Assembly: GCA_002503825.1 (NCBI GenBank)
Contig: DASP01000003.1
Span: 1 to 45,407, forward strand
Origin: Methanoregulaceae archaeon UBA467
GTDB lineage: Archaea; Halobacteriota; Methanomicrobia; Methanomicrobiales; Methanospirillaceae
Direction of reading: 5' to 3'
DNA: 45,407 bases
Within the stretch, counting starts at the first letter, position 1. Every line of letters starts with the position of its first letter. Under the pieces are notes generated by a model. It saw only the letters and a list, made by a program, of their open reading frames with translations. It was not told where the DNA came from and made no database searches. The translations under genes were made by a program, and so were the position numbers. Below are positions 8,037 through 17,076 of the stretch, piece after piece.

Positions 8037-9308
8037 ATGGGGGTCAGATTTTTCCGCGGCCAGAAAACTAAATTTGAGCATGAACACCGGCAGATAAAAG
8101 AGATAGCTGCACTTTTACGAAAAGAATTCCCAAATGAACCGGTATATCTTCTCACTTCCGTCCTTGTCGCAAACGGACAGATCGACTGCATTATCCTGAC
8201 CAAAAACGGGCCCCTCGTCCTTGAACTGAAAGCATTCAGGGGTGAGATCAGGGGCGTCGAGAATGGCCGCTGGGAAATTGTCACCAAAGACGGCCCGATA
8301 CCGGTACCCAACATTTTTATCCAGGCGAAAATTCACCGGCAGGACTTCATCGACCGTATGATCCCTGTCAGCAGGGAACATTTCCCGCATATCGGTGAGA
8401 ATAACTTACGAAAGATCGGGTCCTGGCTTTATTTCTGTAAAGGCAGCACGTACCCTGACGGCCAGATCGATTTCCGGAGAGTGAAATGGTTCAGGATCGT
8501 CACTGCAGACACGCTCCTTGAAAAACTGCGATATACCGACTCAGGATATACGCTTCGAATCCAGGACATGGATGAAATTGTCAAAGGATTCGGTCTTGAA
8601 GAATATTCGTTTGACTCTGACAAGCCCCTGATACCTGTTGCAAGGACAGTCCCCCCAAAAAAACGGATTAGCCGGGGAATTATCATTTCTGTGGTCATTA
8701 TCCTGATAATTCTGGCACTTGTGCTTGTTGTGCTCTTTGTACCCGGTACAAATGTCGCCCTCACCAACGTCATGCAGGGCGTATTAACACTTGTTCTCGG
8801 GACGGTGCAGTCGGTAACCACGGATATGGTAAAATCAGGCTCGACCGATTACGACTCCAGGCAGGCTGTCATCTACTTAAACGATATCCGCATCCAGAGT
8901 GGAGTCACCCCGGTCCCGTGGGATGAACGGGCATATTATCTTGCCTTTGCACGTGCCGACGACATGGCTAATTTCAGTTACCTCGGGTATGTCAATCCCG
9001 TGTCCGGGATGGACGCATCTGCACTGAAGGCAGGATTCGGGATTTCAGGGAATGAATCGGTGACTGAGAGTGATTACGGGCAGTGGAACGGCTACAGCCT
9101 CGGTATAGAAAAACAGGCGATAAATTCATGGATATCAGATGAAGGCAACCGCAACCGTCTCCTTGGCAACTACAGTTCCGGGGCAGTTGCATGTTCAAAG
9201 GGCTATTGTTCCTTTATCGGTGTCGGGCAGGCTGAATTATTCCCTTACGTCAATATCTCAGCTCTTCCCGTGAATATTTCACCGACAGCTGACGCGGGTT
9301 TACTGTAA
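8037..9308 (+). CDS. NERD domain - transmembrane - CAP domain fusion protein
   Basis: A 423-residue protein in three parts. Residues 1-120 are a nuclease-related NERD domain with QIDCIILTKNGPLVLELKAF, whose Asp and ELK residues form the nuclease-like core. Around residues 208-235 is one strong hydrophobic helix (GIIISVVIILIILALVLVVL) after a basic stretch KKRISRG. The C-terminal part (about 275-400) resembles a CAP/SCP/PR-1 domain: AVIYLNDIRIQSGVTPVPW, then ARADDMANFSYLGYVNP, then a cysteine pair CSKGYCSFIGVG. With a positive-inside helix, NERD faces the cytoplasm and CAP the outside. Start 8037 has ribosome-binding site GAGGAGTGAG; a TATA-like AGATATATC lies near 7966-7974. Confidence 0.82.
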   Translation: MGVRFFRGQKTKFEHEHRQIKEIAALLRKEFPNEPVYLLTSVLVANGQIDCIILTKNGPLVLELKAFRGEIRGVENGRWEIVTKDGPIPVPNIFIQAKIHRQDFIDRMIPVSREHFPHIGENNLRKIGSWLYFCKGSTYPDGQIDFRRVKWFRIVTADTLLEKLRYTDSGYTLRIQDMDEIVKGFGLEEYSFDSDKPLIPVARTVPPKKRISRGIIISVVIILIILALVLVVLFVPGTNVALTNVMQGVLTLVLGTVQSVTTDMVKSGSTDYDSRQAVIYLNDIRIQSGVTPVPWDERAYYLAFARADDMANFSYLGYVNPVSGMDASALKAGFGISGNESVTESDYGQWNGYSLGIEKQAINSWISDEGNRNRLLGNYSSGAVACSKGYCSFIGVGQAELFPYVNISALPVNISPTADAGLL

Positions 9309-9344
9309 CCGCTGCCTGGTAAAAATTATGTGCACCCGGTTGCT

Positions 9345-10514
9345 TTAACCGGATTGCTCTACTATTTTTCCGTTAACTGCAGTCAGACGGACGATTTGCC
9401 TGCATGCCCGTTCGACAAGCGCATCCATCGCGATTTTTCTCTCGAATACAAGGATCTCCTCCAGTTCTGCCTGCGTTGCTGCGAGCCGTGGAACTGCATG
9501 GCACCCGAGATCACCCTGGTTGTTGTCAAAGGTGCCGATGGTCCGTGCAATACGAATTGTTTCGTTTTTGTCATATGTAATGAGTGGCCGGAGAACGGGA
9601 ACATCTGCAGCCCCGGATATCGTAACAATGTTCGGCAGAGTCTGCGAAGCAACCTGTCCCATCGTGTCGCCGGTTACCAGTGCAGCCATCTCTTTTTGTC
9701 GGACCATTTCGCTCCCTGCTTTGAGCATGAACCTTTTACAGAGAATACATCTGAACCTTGGGTTCACACGAGAGGTCATTTCAGTAAAAAAGAATTCGGC
9801 ATCGATGATATACAGGTCAAGCGGATACCCCGGACACCATGTGGAAAGGGTGCAGTGGTGCCTGACTGCCGTCTCTTTTACATCTTTTCCCGCCCATTTT
9901 CCCCCGTCGATATGAATATGGTGGACCTCACACCCGCGCTTCATAAGGAGCCACGACGCGACCGGGGAGTCGATTCCCGATGAGAGGAGCGTGAAGACTT
10001 TCCCCTGGGTCCCCCATGGAAGGCCGCCGGGTGCAGGAATACGGGAATCATAGACGAGTCCGCCAAAGTCACGCATCTCCACAAAAATTTCATAGTCCGG
10101 GCGGGTAAGATCCACGACCGCTTCAGGAATTTCTGACAGGACTGCCGCTCCTACACGGGCACCCAGTTCCTGGCTGTTGATGCCCGCAACGCCCTGTCTC
10201 TTCGCCCGGATTGCAAAACTCATTCCGGGTTTGAGGTGATTTCGTGCATAATACACGGCTGTATCCGACAGTTCCTCCAAAGAATTCCCGCCGAGCGTAC
10301 AGACAGAGACGTCAATTACCCCGAACGTCCTTGACGCCACCTCTGCAATAGCATCAGGCTCGTCCCCGTGTATAAGGAGCCTCCCGCGATGCAGCTCAAA
10401 CCGGTGGGATATCCCCTTTGAAGAGAGGGCTTTTGCCATGTTTTTTAATATTAAACTGATGAACTGCCTCATTACCGGCTCACTTTTGAGGAAAAGCTCG
10501 CCATAACGGACCAT
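9345..10514 (-). CDS. thiI: tRNA 4-thiouridine synthase ThiI, archaeal type
   Basis: Transfers sulfur to U8 of tRNA; in other organisms it also feeds thiamine synthesis. The N-terminus MVRYGELFLKS begins the ferredoxin-like plus THUMP region. The PP-loop is LLSSGIDSPVASWLLMKRGC at about residue 180. Typical motifs CILCKRFMLK (a CX2C used by archaeal ThiI in place of the missing rhodanese domain) and GDTMGQVASQT follow. The frame is open 61 codons further upstream, but those residues are not in the family, so ATG 10514 or the GTG just before it is chosen. It is convergent with the NERD-CAP gene. Confidence 0.92.
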   Translation of the reverse strand: MVRYGELFLKSEPVMRQFISLILKNMAKALSSKGISHRFELHRGRLLIHGDEPDAIAEVASRTFGVIDVSVCTLGGNSLEELSDTAVYYARNHLKPGMSFAIRAKRQGVAGINSQELGARVGAAVLSEIPEAVVDLTRPDYEIFVEMRDFGGLVYDSRIPAPGGLPWGTQGKVFTLLSSGIDSPVASWLLMKRGCEVHHIHIDGGKWAGKDVKETAVRHHCTLSTWCPGYPLDLYIIDAEFFFTEMTSRVNPRFRCILCKRFMLKAGSEMVRQKEMAALVTGDTMGQVASQTLPNIVTISGAADVPVLRPLITYDKNETIRIARTIGTFDNNQGDLGCHAVPRLAATQAELEEILVFERKIAMDALVERACRQIVRLTAVNGKIVEQSG

Positions 10515-10794
10515 CACGACAGTTGCAGCCTTACACCCCTCACCTGTACTTTCCTGTTCCACGCATATTTCATGAACCCTGATACTATTAAGTCGTTCAG
10601 CTGATGCCTGCACCGCCCGGAGTACGTCAGGGTAGATAAGGGCGCGTACTGAAGATTTTTTCACCCGGGCCCTGCCATTGTGCAGACCTTTATTCACCCC
10701 TTCCTCTTACCATATATTAATTTTTTTAAATTTTGTGCCTGATTATCCGCACAATCCAATAATCTTTAAGAATTAAAAGAGCATGAGTATTTTA

Positions 10795-11430
10795 ATGGCA
10801 AAAAAGAAGGAAAAGTCGGCCAAGGCAGAAGAGCCGATGAAGCTGTTTTACATATTTTACAACCAGGAGCGATGGGATAACTGGCTTAATACACTTAAAG
10901 AGTCAAATTTCGAGGCCGACCCGGAGAGCGAAGAGATGCCGGAAGGCTACCAGACCCTCTACAATTTCAGCATGGACATCACGCTTGCTATCCTGAAGAT
11001 TATCAAGCTCTACCAGAACGGCAGGTTCTCAAAAGAGGATGCACTGGATAAACTCAACCAGGTTGAGGGGATCATCATGTCAGATGTGGCAGACGAGACC
11101 GTGGATGAGTATATCGAGTCACTGCAGCTCTCCATGCTGGTACTCTTTGCCTCCTGCAAAAAATTCCTCGAAGGCGAGTATGAAACCGACATAAAGACGC
11201 TTGTAAAGGAAGGCAAGAAGGTCGTCTCGGAGGACATGGAAAAGGCCCTCGAGATCGCCGCTGATATTGGTGCAGCCGTCATTAACGGGGGTTCCTGTTG
11301 CGGAAAATATGTAAAGGACAATATTGACCAGCCCACACTCTTTGACGAGTGGTTAATCGAAGTGGAAAGTATGAATGAAGCGATGTCATCGCTGAAAAAC
11401 TTCGACGAGGAGGCCGGGGAGTCTTCTTGA
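10795..11430 (+). CDS. DUF2150 family protein
   Basis: An acidic, helical cytosolic protein of 211 residues, matching the archaeal DUF2150 family: MKLFYIFYNQERWDNWLNTL near the start, then EMPEGYQTLYNFSMDIT and a Cys pair in NGGSCCGKYV. The function is unknown. A Lys-rich N-terminus (AKKKEKSAKAEE) precedes the domain. An in-frame ATG four codons earlier (10783) is possible; an AT-rich TATA-like element at about 10761-10770 fits a leaderless message from 10795 better. The stop overlaps the TTG of the next gene, so the two form an operon. Confidence 0.85.
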   Translation: MAKKKEKSAKAEEPMKLFYIFYNQERWDNWLNTLKESNFEADPESEEMPEGYQTLYNFSMDITLAILKIIKLYQNGRFSKEDALDKLNQVEGIIMSDVADETVDEYIESLQLSMLVLFASCKKFLEGEYETDIKTLVKEGKKVVSEDMEKALEIAADIGAAVINGGSCCGKYVKDNIDQPTLFDEWLIEVESMNEAMSSLKNFDEEAGESS

Positions 11431-11879
11431 TCTCGGAAAAAGCACGGTTCCGTCATGCACGGAAACTCGAGAGGGTTATTGGTTACCGGATTCCTGACCT
11501 CGCCTTTCACGGGACCGTGCTTGAAGCGATCACGTCCCGGCTCGATTTCGACCGGCTTGATCCCATGCTCAGGGAACAGCTCCTCTCATTTTTCAATTCT
11601 TTTTTAAAATGCACCTGCAGGGACAACCCTTTTTGCGGGTGTCCTGAAAAGGCATTCGCGCGTGAAATCATCGAACTTCGTGAAAACGGGCTTGATCACC
11701 GCAAGATCGCCTCATACCTCCTCGAGGAATACGGAATCGACACCTATCCTGCCGACCTGTTAAGTTTTCTTGAAGAGACGGTGCATGAGCTCGAGGCCCT
11801 GAGGGATATCGCACGGCTCCAGCAGAAGAATATTCTTCTTGAACGGACCGAAGAGCATATTGCGCTCATCGAGCGTTAA
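11427..11879 (+). CDS. Stand-alone DUF5814-like cysteine-rich protein
   Basis: A 150-residue protein beginning with TTG that overlaps the stop of the DUF2150 gene (TTGA); GAGGAGG upstream is a fitting ribosome-binding site. The middle carries KCTCRDNPFCGCPEKAF, a four-cysteine cluster, followed by IIELRENGLDHRKIASYLLEEYGI and a helical end. This pattern is known to me from the C-terminal DUF5814 region of archaeal DEAD/DEAH helicases, where it is fused to the helicase. Here it stands alone. A zinc-bound nucleic-acid adaptor is a reasonable guess; coupling with DUF2150 suggests joint action. Confidence 0.7.
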   Translation: MISEKARFRHARKLERVIGYRIPDLAFHGTVLEAITSRLDFDRLDPMLREQLLSFFNSFLKCTCRDNPFCGCPEKAFAREIIELRENGLDHRKIASYLLEEYGIDTYPADLLSFLEETVHELEALRDIARLQQKNILLERTEEHIALIER

Positions 11880-12213
11880 CCGGAAAAACCGTCCTTACTA
11901 CTGCCGGCCATTTTCATTGTAGTTACAACAGGGTATACAGGAAGACGCAGAAACCCGGCCTGCGGTTTAATATTTCCCACCGCATTATCCCTGTACCGGA
12001 GACCGGACCGGTGCCGGAATGACGTTATCGTCCCTGGGCCCGTCGATCCGGTACATCTGGCCACCGGCAACACCCTGCAATTGTCAGAATGGACGTCATT
12101 TCACCTCACATAAGATCTTGCTGCAGATCCGGGTGCACCTGCACAAACCAGGCTCACCCGGGCACATCATGCAGCAGGGCTTTTCTTCCGTGGGTGAAAG
12201 ATACAATGGTACC
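11880..12213. other. Intergenic region upstream of DUF2703-like gene
   Basis: No gene supported. A TATA-like TTTAATATTT lies near 11967-11976. The frame of the downstream gene stays open from 12019 but its extra 65 codons look unlike protein-coding sequence. Confidence 0.3.
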
Positions 12214-12594
12214 ATGAAAAAAGAGCTGGTCGTGAGATACCCGGCACCGGGATTTCCCGGGGGCCGCTGCTACCGGTGTAATGATTCCGATAAAGACTTT
12301 TTTATATTACTGGATGAACTTACACCGCTCCTTACGTCAGACGGGACCGTGGTCTCGCACGAGCCTTTCACACCGGCACACGATGATGGGAACCTGTCGG
12401 TCTGTCTTAACGGCACGAGCCTTGAATCGCTTCTTGAACAGGCCGGACAATCACAGGACTACTGCCATGCATCACGGTGCAGGATGAATACAAGCCATCG
12501 AAGGCTCCTGGTGAATGCCGACGGGTCGGTCTGTCATGAAGCCCCGGAAATTGTATTCAGGAAGGCAGTGCTGATTGCACTCGAAGAAGGATGA
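12214..12594 (+). CDS. DUF2703-like protein
   Basis: A 126-residue soluble protein. It begins MKKELVVRYPAPG, then RCYRCNDSD (CX2C), a thioredoxin-like beta-alpha stretch FILLDELTPLLTSDGTVVSHEPF, a conserved SVCLNGTSLESLLEQAG, a second cysteine pair YCHASRC, and the end FRKAVLIALEEG. This order agrees with the DUF2703 family, which resembles thioredoxin-fold proteins with cysteines for metal or disulfide chemistry. The role is unknown. The start at 12214 is preferred because homology-like sequence begins there; the ribosome-binding site is weak. Confidence 0.7.
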   Translation: MKKELVVRYPAPGFPGGRCYRCNDSDKDFFILLDELTPLLTSDGTVVSHEPFTPAHDDGNLSVCLNGTSLESLLEQAGQSQDYCHASRCRMNTSHRRLLVNADGSVCHEAPEIVFRKAVLIALEEG

Positions 12595-12693
12595 CATACC
12601 CGGGTCCGACGGCTCATTTCGATTTTTCCTGAAACGCCGGGCATTAAAGGGATAAGTCCGCGCCGTTGAGAAATGCCGGAGGAATGGATTGTA

Positions 12694-13902
12694 TCAGGTC
12701 TTCGGGTCCCGGGTGCCGGCCGGATACCCCCCCTGCGCGACCTGCTTCCTGACTTCGTCGGCCACATGCCGGAGCGGGACGTTCAATTCCCGCGAAATAA
12801 TTCCCAGGTCCTCATACTCTGGTTTTATTGCAATTACCCTGCCGTACGCCTTAGACGTCTTTACTCTCACGATATAGTCCCTGCCGCCGATGGTAACAGG
12901 CACCGGGACTTTTTCCCGGTCCGCCACCAGCCGCGGGACTTCCCTGACCCGCACGCCAAGTGTGCCCGTCTCCTCCATCAGGATCCTGAGGTGGCGCGGG
13001 TAATCAGAACGGCTGGTAATGACCGATATCATCTGGACCGGCCGGTTCTTTTTCCCTTGTGCAGGTATGATAAACACATCCACCGCACCTGCCGCAAACA
13101 GCCGTTCCATTGTGTATCCAATCACTTCTCCGGGAATATCATCGAGATTTGTTTCGAGTATCACGACATGGTCCTCGATGAGATCTGATACCTCTCCTTC
13201 TACGACTGCCAGAAGGCCGGCATCGCCGGAGCCTTCAGTCCTGACAGTGCCATACCCTGTCCGGGCCGGTATCATTGCGGGAAACCGGTCTCCCACATCT
13301 GCAAGTGATGCAAGCAATGCCACTCCGACCGGAGTCGTATTCACCCCGCAGGCCGGACCCGGAATATACGGGATCTGATTCCGGATAAGAATTTCAAGAG
13401 CGAGCGCTGATGAGCCGGTCCGTTCAACAGGGCCCAGTGCAGGGGGTGCCGATTCTATAGAACACCCGGCAGGAAAGAGGGATTCCAGGACCAGCAGGGG
13501 TCCGAGGATGGTAAACACCGTCTCGCAGGGAGGAGGAATAGCGTATCCATGCCCGTAGCAGGTCTTTTCTGCCGCTGTCTCAAGTTCTTCGAGCACCCCC
13601 CGGGCCACCGTTTGCGTCCGTTCATCCGGGTGGATCTCGGCAAGCACATCCTCAAGCACCTGCCGGGTTACGGGTCCGGCAGGATTGTCATAAGTCCCGC
13701 ACTTCACCGAGATTATGTTCCTCTTAATCCCGGTCCCGGATTTTTCAAGCGAAAAAGAGAAATCTCCGGTTTCGCAAACCTCCGCCACCGTTTTTGCCAG
13801 GGGATAAAGCAGGCCGGCCCCGCCTGCGAGGTCCAAAAGCGCCGCTGCCAGTGTCTCTCCCGATATCCCCCCTTTCGACGGGTCTAGGAACAGTGTCTTC
13901 AT
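12694..13902 (-). CDS. larC: LarC family nickel-insertion protein (nickel-pincer cofactor)
   Basis: LarC is a CTP-dependent cyclometallase that inserts nickel into the pincer nucleotide cofactor. The 402-residue length is normal. Family markers are FLDPSKGGISGETLAAALLDL at the N-terminus (most members have GDM where this has GET), the central Pro/Gly-rich part with GVNTTPVGVALLASL, LETNLDDIPGEVIGYTMERLF, and the C-terminal MEETGTLGVRVREVPR and VKTSKAYGRVIAIKPEYED. It follows the 614-residue gene with a five-base gap, so the two form an operon. No larB, larE or larA is seen in the window. Confidence 0.9.
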   Translation of the reverse strand: MKTLFLDPSKGGISGETLAAALLDLAGGAGLLYPLAKTVAEVCETGDFSFSLEKSGTGIKRNIISVKCGTYDNPAGPVTRQVLEDVLAEIHPDERTQTVARGVLEELETAAEKTCYGHGYAIPPPCETVFTILGPLLVLESLFPAGCSIESAPPALGPVERTGSSALALEILIRNQIPYIPGPACGVNTTPVGVALLASLADVGDRFPAMIPARTGYGTVRTEGSGDAGLLAVVEGEVSDLIEDHVVILETNLDDIPGEVIGYTMERLFAAGAVDVFIIPAQGKKNRPVQMISVITSRSDYPRHLRILMEETGTLGVRVREVPRLVADREKVPVPVTIGGRDYIVRVKTSKAYGRVIAIKPEYEDLGIISRELNVPLRHVADEVRKQVAQGGYPAGTRDPKT

Positions 13903-13907
13903 GCTGG

Positions 13908-15752
13908 TTACGGGAAGGGCGTGTTGAGGTTCTGATAGATATGTCCTGCCAGTTTTGCCACATCGAAGGCCTTATCCCCTGCGCCAGGTATGGCCCGTGT
14001 CAGGTATGCACCGTCTTCTGCACCGTACGCTGCTGCTTTGGCCTCTGTTCCAAGAAGTGCAGCGACGGCAGCGGGGACGGTGATATTGATGATGGTATGG
14101 CCGATGTACTGCAGTTCCTGCGTCAGGACCGCACCTGCAAAGAGCGCAATCGGCCAGTCAGGGTTGTCACGGTTTTTCCCTTCCAGTGCAAATGCAGGCA
14201 CTTCTTTTCCGCTCAGGTTTTCGACATGGTATTTTTTACCGTCAATGGTCACGTCATAGGAGGCGTTTGAGTCAAAGCCCCAGTAACGCTCGGTGAATTT
14301 GTCGGTCCTCCGGCCGTGCGGTTTTATCGCCGTGAATTTGAGCTGGATTTTTTTGCCGGTGAACATCGACAGGACCATGGACCCCCGCTCTTCGACATAC
14401 GCGAGCCGTTCTTCGTCAAGGGTGCGTGTTGCATCTGCCACGGTCTTTCCGCTCTTGATAATGTCATACGCGTGTGCGGCCCTGCGGTAAATGGCCCTGT
14501 CCCTGATACCCTCGGTTGCGAGGATGCACACCTTTGTCACCGCACCGCGGGTCACCTGCTCTGCTTTCCTCGAGATGGTATTGAGTCCGCAGAGGGCCAT
14601 CTCAGGGTCGATGAACGAGTTCATCTTATATTCCCTCACTGCTTCTGCGGCTGCAAACAGGTCTCCCTTGTGCTTAAGGAGGAGCCTCATGATCGGTACA
14701 CAGTCCCCTTCGAGGTGACCGAGCGGCGGGTTCACCGGGCCTCCTGAAAAACCGGCACCGATCGAGGCTGACTCTTCAAACCCTGCAAATATCTCTGAAA
14801 GCGCCATGGACCCGATGACCGAAGGCCCGCCGATATCCTTCAGGATCAGGCCGAAATCCCCTATGACCTTTGCGGTGTCGAACTCCTCGTGCGTGCCCCG
14901 CATATGGATCTTTTCAGGGAGCTTCGCAGCATCACGTGCGCCCTGCCCGGCAAGTGTCGCCGAGTCAATACGCCCGAACTTCCCGAATTTTTCTCCAAGC
15001 AGTGCATCGGGGTGCACAATCTCCATCGCAATAGTTGCACCGATCAATGCCGGCCAGAGGGCATACGGGGTGATACCGGCACCTTCCATGCTGGTCATCA
15101 TCGCCTCTGTCCCGATCTTTGCGGCATTATATGCAAGTTCCGGGATGTTGTAGTCCTCACCAAGTGCGGAATGCCCGTAGATTGCACCACCGGCGATGAA
15201 CGGCGGGAGTATGGCACCGTCCACCTTGGTAAGCTTCTTCGCCATCAGGGCTTCGTATACTGCAAGGTATGCCGGAAACGACGGGATGCGATGGGTAAAT
15301 TTTCCGGTAACGAGTGCAATGGCACTTGTCCGGGGTGCACCGGCATGTATGCGGGCTATTGCCCCGAGTTTCCTGTTTCCGAGAGGAACACCTGAACGGG
15401 CACAGGAACCTGAAAAATACGCAAGTGCGGCAACGATGAGCGCCGCATTCTCAGGTATAGCCCCGGCATTCATTGCTGCTTTTACCGCCTTGTCAATTAC
15501 CATGTCGAGGGGAAGTTCGGGAGCTGCGGCATCGACAACCATCATGCGATTCATCAGTGCCATTTCCGGCCCGCCAATCGGGCAGAATATATCCTCGGCA
15601 AGTGAGTTTGCCGCTGCGAAGACCGGTATGACGAGTGCCCCGTGTCCCTTTGTCGCGGCCTCGATCTTGTCGTTCGTCATCGAGTCCGGCTCAAACGTCG
15701 CAGCCATGGTGGCTGCAAAAATAACCTTGTCTTTTTCGTGTGCATCGACCAT
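13908..15752 (-). CDS. Conserved-looking 614-residue protein of unknown function, co-transcribed with larC
   Basis: A large, Gly/Ala-rich soluble protein. I do not recognise the family. Recurrent features are histidine-containing loops (KGHGALVIPVF, AIYGHSALGEDY, RGTHEEFD, GHLEGDCVP), a central segment with IGDFGLILKDIGGPSVIGSM, and a C-terminal FDSNASYDVTIDGKKYHVENL followed by hydrophobic helices (LFAGAVLTQELQYIGHTIINI). Cysteines: SGSCARSG, FCPIGG. The start ATG 15752 has ribosome-binding site TGAGGG at the right spacing and a TATA element at 15791-15800; a TTG two codons earlier is less likely. Tight linkage to larC makes a nickel or pincer-cofactor role worth testing, but LarA motifs are absent. 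Confidence 0.85.
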   Translation of the reverse strand: MVDAHEKDKVIFAATMAATFEPDSMTNDKIEAATKGHGALVIPVFAAANSLAEDIFCPIGGPEMALMNRMMVVDAAAPELPLDMVIDKAVKAAMNAGAIPENAALIVAALAYFSGSCARSGVPLGNRKLGAIARIHAGAPRTSAIALVTGKFTHRIPSFPAYLAVYEALMAKKLTKVDGAILPPFIAGGAIYGHSALGEDYNIPELAYNAAKIGTEAMMTSMEGAGITPYALWPALIGATIAMEIVHPDALLGEKFGKFGRIDSATLAGQGARDAAKLPEKIHMRGTHEEFDTAKVIGDFGLILKDIGGPSVIGSMALSEIFAGFEESASIGAGFSGGPVNPPLGHLEGDCVPIMRLLLKHKGDLFAAAEAVREYKMNSFIDPEMALCGLNTISRKAEQVTRGAVTKVCILATEGIRDRAIYRRAAHAYDIIKSGKTVADATRTLDEERLAYVEERGSMVLSMFTGKKIQLKFTAIKPHGRRTDKFTERYWGFDSNASYDVTIDGKKYHVENLSGKEVPAFALEGKNRDNPDWPIALFAGAVLTQELQYIGHTIINITVPAAVAALLGTEAKAAAYGAEDGAYLTRAIPGAGDKAFDVAKLAGHIYQNLNTPFP

Positions 15753-16104
15753 ATGCAATCCCTCAATAGATATTGAGACTTAATGAACCCATTATAGATA
15801 TGTATTGGTATGGGCAGATGGACTCTCCTTCAGCCGTTATCGTATAATGCAGTCCCCGGGACCCGGGAAAAAGTAAGGAAAGGGTAATTCTGATTTCATT
15901 TCTGTCATTCACATGAACAGGAGGCGGACCTGTTGAACCCGGGCATAACCACCGCCCAACTTTCTCGTTTCCAGAAATAATCCCCGTGCATCGATTAAAT
16001 TGTAAGGCCGGCAGGCATGAGATATTTACTCATGAGGCGACGGAATGATACCTGCAATCCGGGTGAATGCTTTTTAAAAAGGCTGAAATGCCGGTGAAAA
16101 AACG
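15753..16104. other. Intergenic region with promoter of the 614-residue gene
   Basis: The minus-strand TATA element TATCTATAAT occupies 15791-15800, about 40 bases before ATG 15752. The rest, up to the end of the PemK gene, holds no ORF I can support. Confidence 0.5.
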
Positions 16105-16461
16105 TCAGGTTGATTTTTTTTGTCCTGACCCCGGCCTCGTCGTCATGAAACCGGCTTTGATCTCCTGCAGGAATTCGGATGAAAGCCTCCCTTTCAGCCC
16201 GATAACATCCCTTACATTAACCCTGCAGCAGCAGGAAAGAAGAATATAACTCTCACCTGTAATATCAAGACCGCCTGATGAAAAGTCATACAGTTCGAGT
16301 TTCTTCGACGGCATGTCAGTTGAAGGGCTGCTCGAAACCGGACATACCACAAGGACTCCGCCGTCCGCGGAGATGACCACTGCCGGTCGGACTTTGCGCT
16401 CCCATGAAGTGCCGGGCAGTACCGGGGCCAGGATTACATCCCCGGGTTTATAGGTACTCAT
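16105..16461 (-). CDS. PemK/MazF-like growth-inhibitor family protein
   Basis: A 118-residue protein of the PemK/MazF (type II toxin, endoribonuclease) fold. It opens YKPGDVILAPVLPGTSWERKVRPAVVIS, the usual SH3-like barrel signature with the RPAVVIS arm, and continues with LVVCPVSSSP. A Cys-Cys-Cys run (LSCCCRVNV) is unusual. No antitoxin ORF precedes or follows it on the same strand, so it may be a solitary or domesticated member. It lies 39 bases downstream of the Fe-S flavoprotein gene on the same strand and may share its transcript. Confidence 0.82.
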   Translation of the reverse strand: MSTYKPGDVILAPVLPGTSWERKVRPAVVISADGGVLVVCPVSSSPSTDMPSKKLELYDFSSGGLDITGESYILLSCCCRVNVRDVIGLKGRLSSEFLQEIKAGFMTTRPGSGQKKST

Positions 16462-16500
16462 TGTATCTGACTCGTCGTTCTGTTTGATGGTAGTTATTGT

Positions 16501-17076
16501 TTACCCGTGCATCTTTTTCAACAGCCACGCCATGTTTTCACCGAGTGTGACCATTGTATCGATTCCCTCCAGGTCCTGTTCCACGTCGCCGGCTGCAAGC
16601 CCGATACCGAGGTTCCAGTACGAGGACCCGACGGTGAACATGGAACTGATACCAAAGAAGTGATTGATGGTATCAAGGGCATGGACTGCCCCGGCCCTGC
16701 GTACCGCAACCACTGCCGCCCCGGCTTTCCTGGAATACAGGCCGTCGTTTGCAATACCTGTAAAACCTGCGCGATCGATCAGGGCCTTGGTCTCGGTGCT
16801 GACGTCTGCGAAATAGGTGGGGGACCCGATGATGATACCATCTGCCGCTTTCATCTTTTCGATACAGCTGTTGACGATATCATCTTCAATCACGCAACGT
16901 CCGTTCTTTTTCTCAAAACATTTCATGCAGGCGGTACAGCCATGCACCGGTTTTCCCCCCGTATGAACAAGTTCTGTTTTAATCCCATGTTTTTCGAGGG
17001 TGTCAAGGACCTGTTGCAGGAGACGCTGCGTATTTCCGTCTTTTCTCGGGCTGCCGTTGAATGCCACTACCTTCAT
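16501..17076 (-). CDS. Iron-sulfur flavoprotein, NADPH-dependent FMN reductase family
   Basis: A 191-residue flavodoxin-like protein. The FMN-binding start is MKVVAFNGSPRKDGNTQRLL, and the compact cluster motif is CTACMKCFEKKNGRC (CX2CX2CX7C, residues about 47-61), as in Methanosarcina-type iron-sulfur flavoprotein (Isf). GSPTYFADVSTETKALIDR and AVVAVRRAGAVHALDTINHF are also typical. Isf proteins pass electrons from ferredoxin, and some reduce O2 or peroxide. ATG 17076 is chosen from two nearby ATGs because the GGGAGA site has better spacing; the frame is open to 17139. Confidence 0.9.
   Translation of the reverse strand: MKVVAFNGSPRKDGNTQRLLQQVLDTLEKHGIKTELVHTGGKPVHGCTACMKCFEKKNGRCVIEDDIVNSCIEKMKAADGIIIGSPTYFADVSTETKALIDRAGFTGIANDGLYSRKAGAAVVAVRRAGAVHALDTINHFFGISSMFTVGSSYWNLGIGLAAGDVEQDLEGIDTMVTLGENMAWLLKKMHG

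Noticed and set aside
12694..15752. The 614-residue protein as a LarA lactate racemase
   Set aside because: Length and motifs do not fit: the His/Lys nickel-pincer-binding pattern of LarA was not found.
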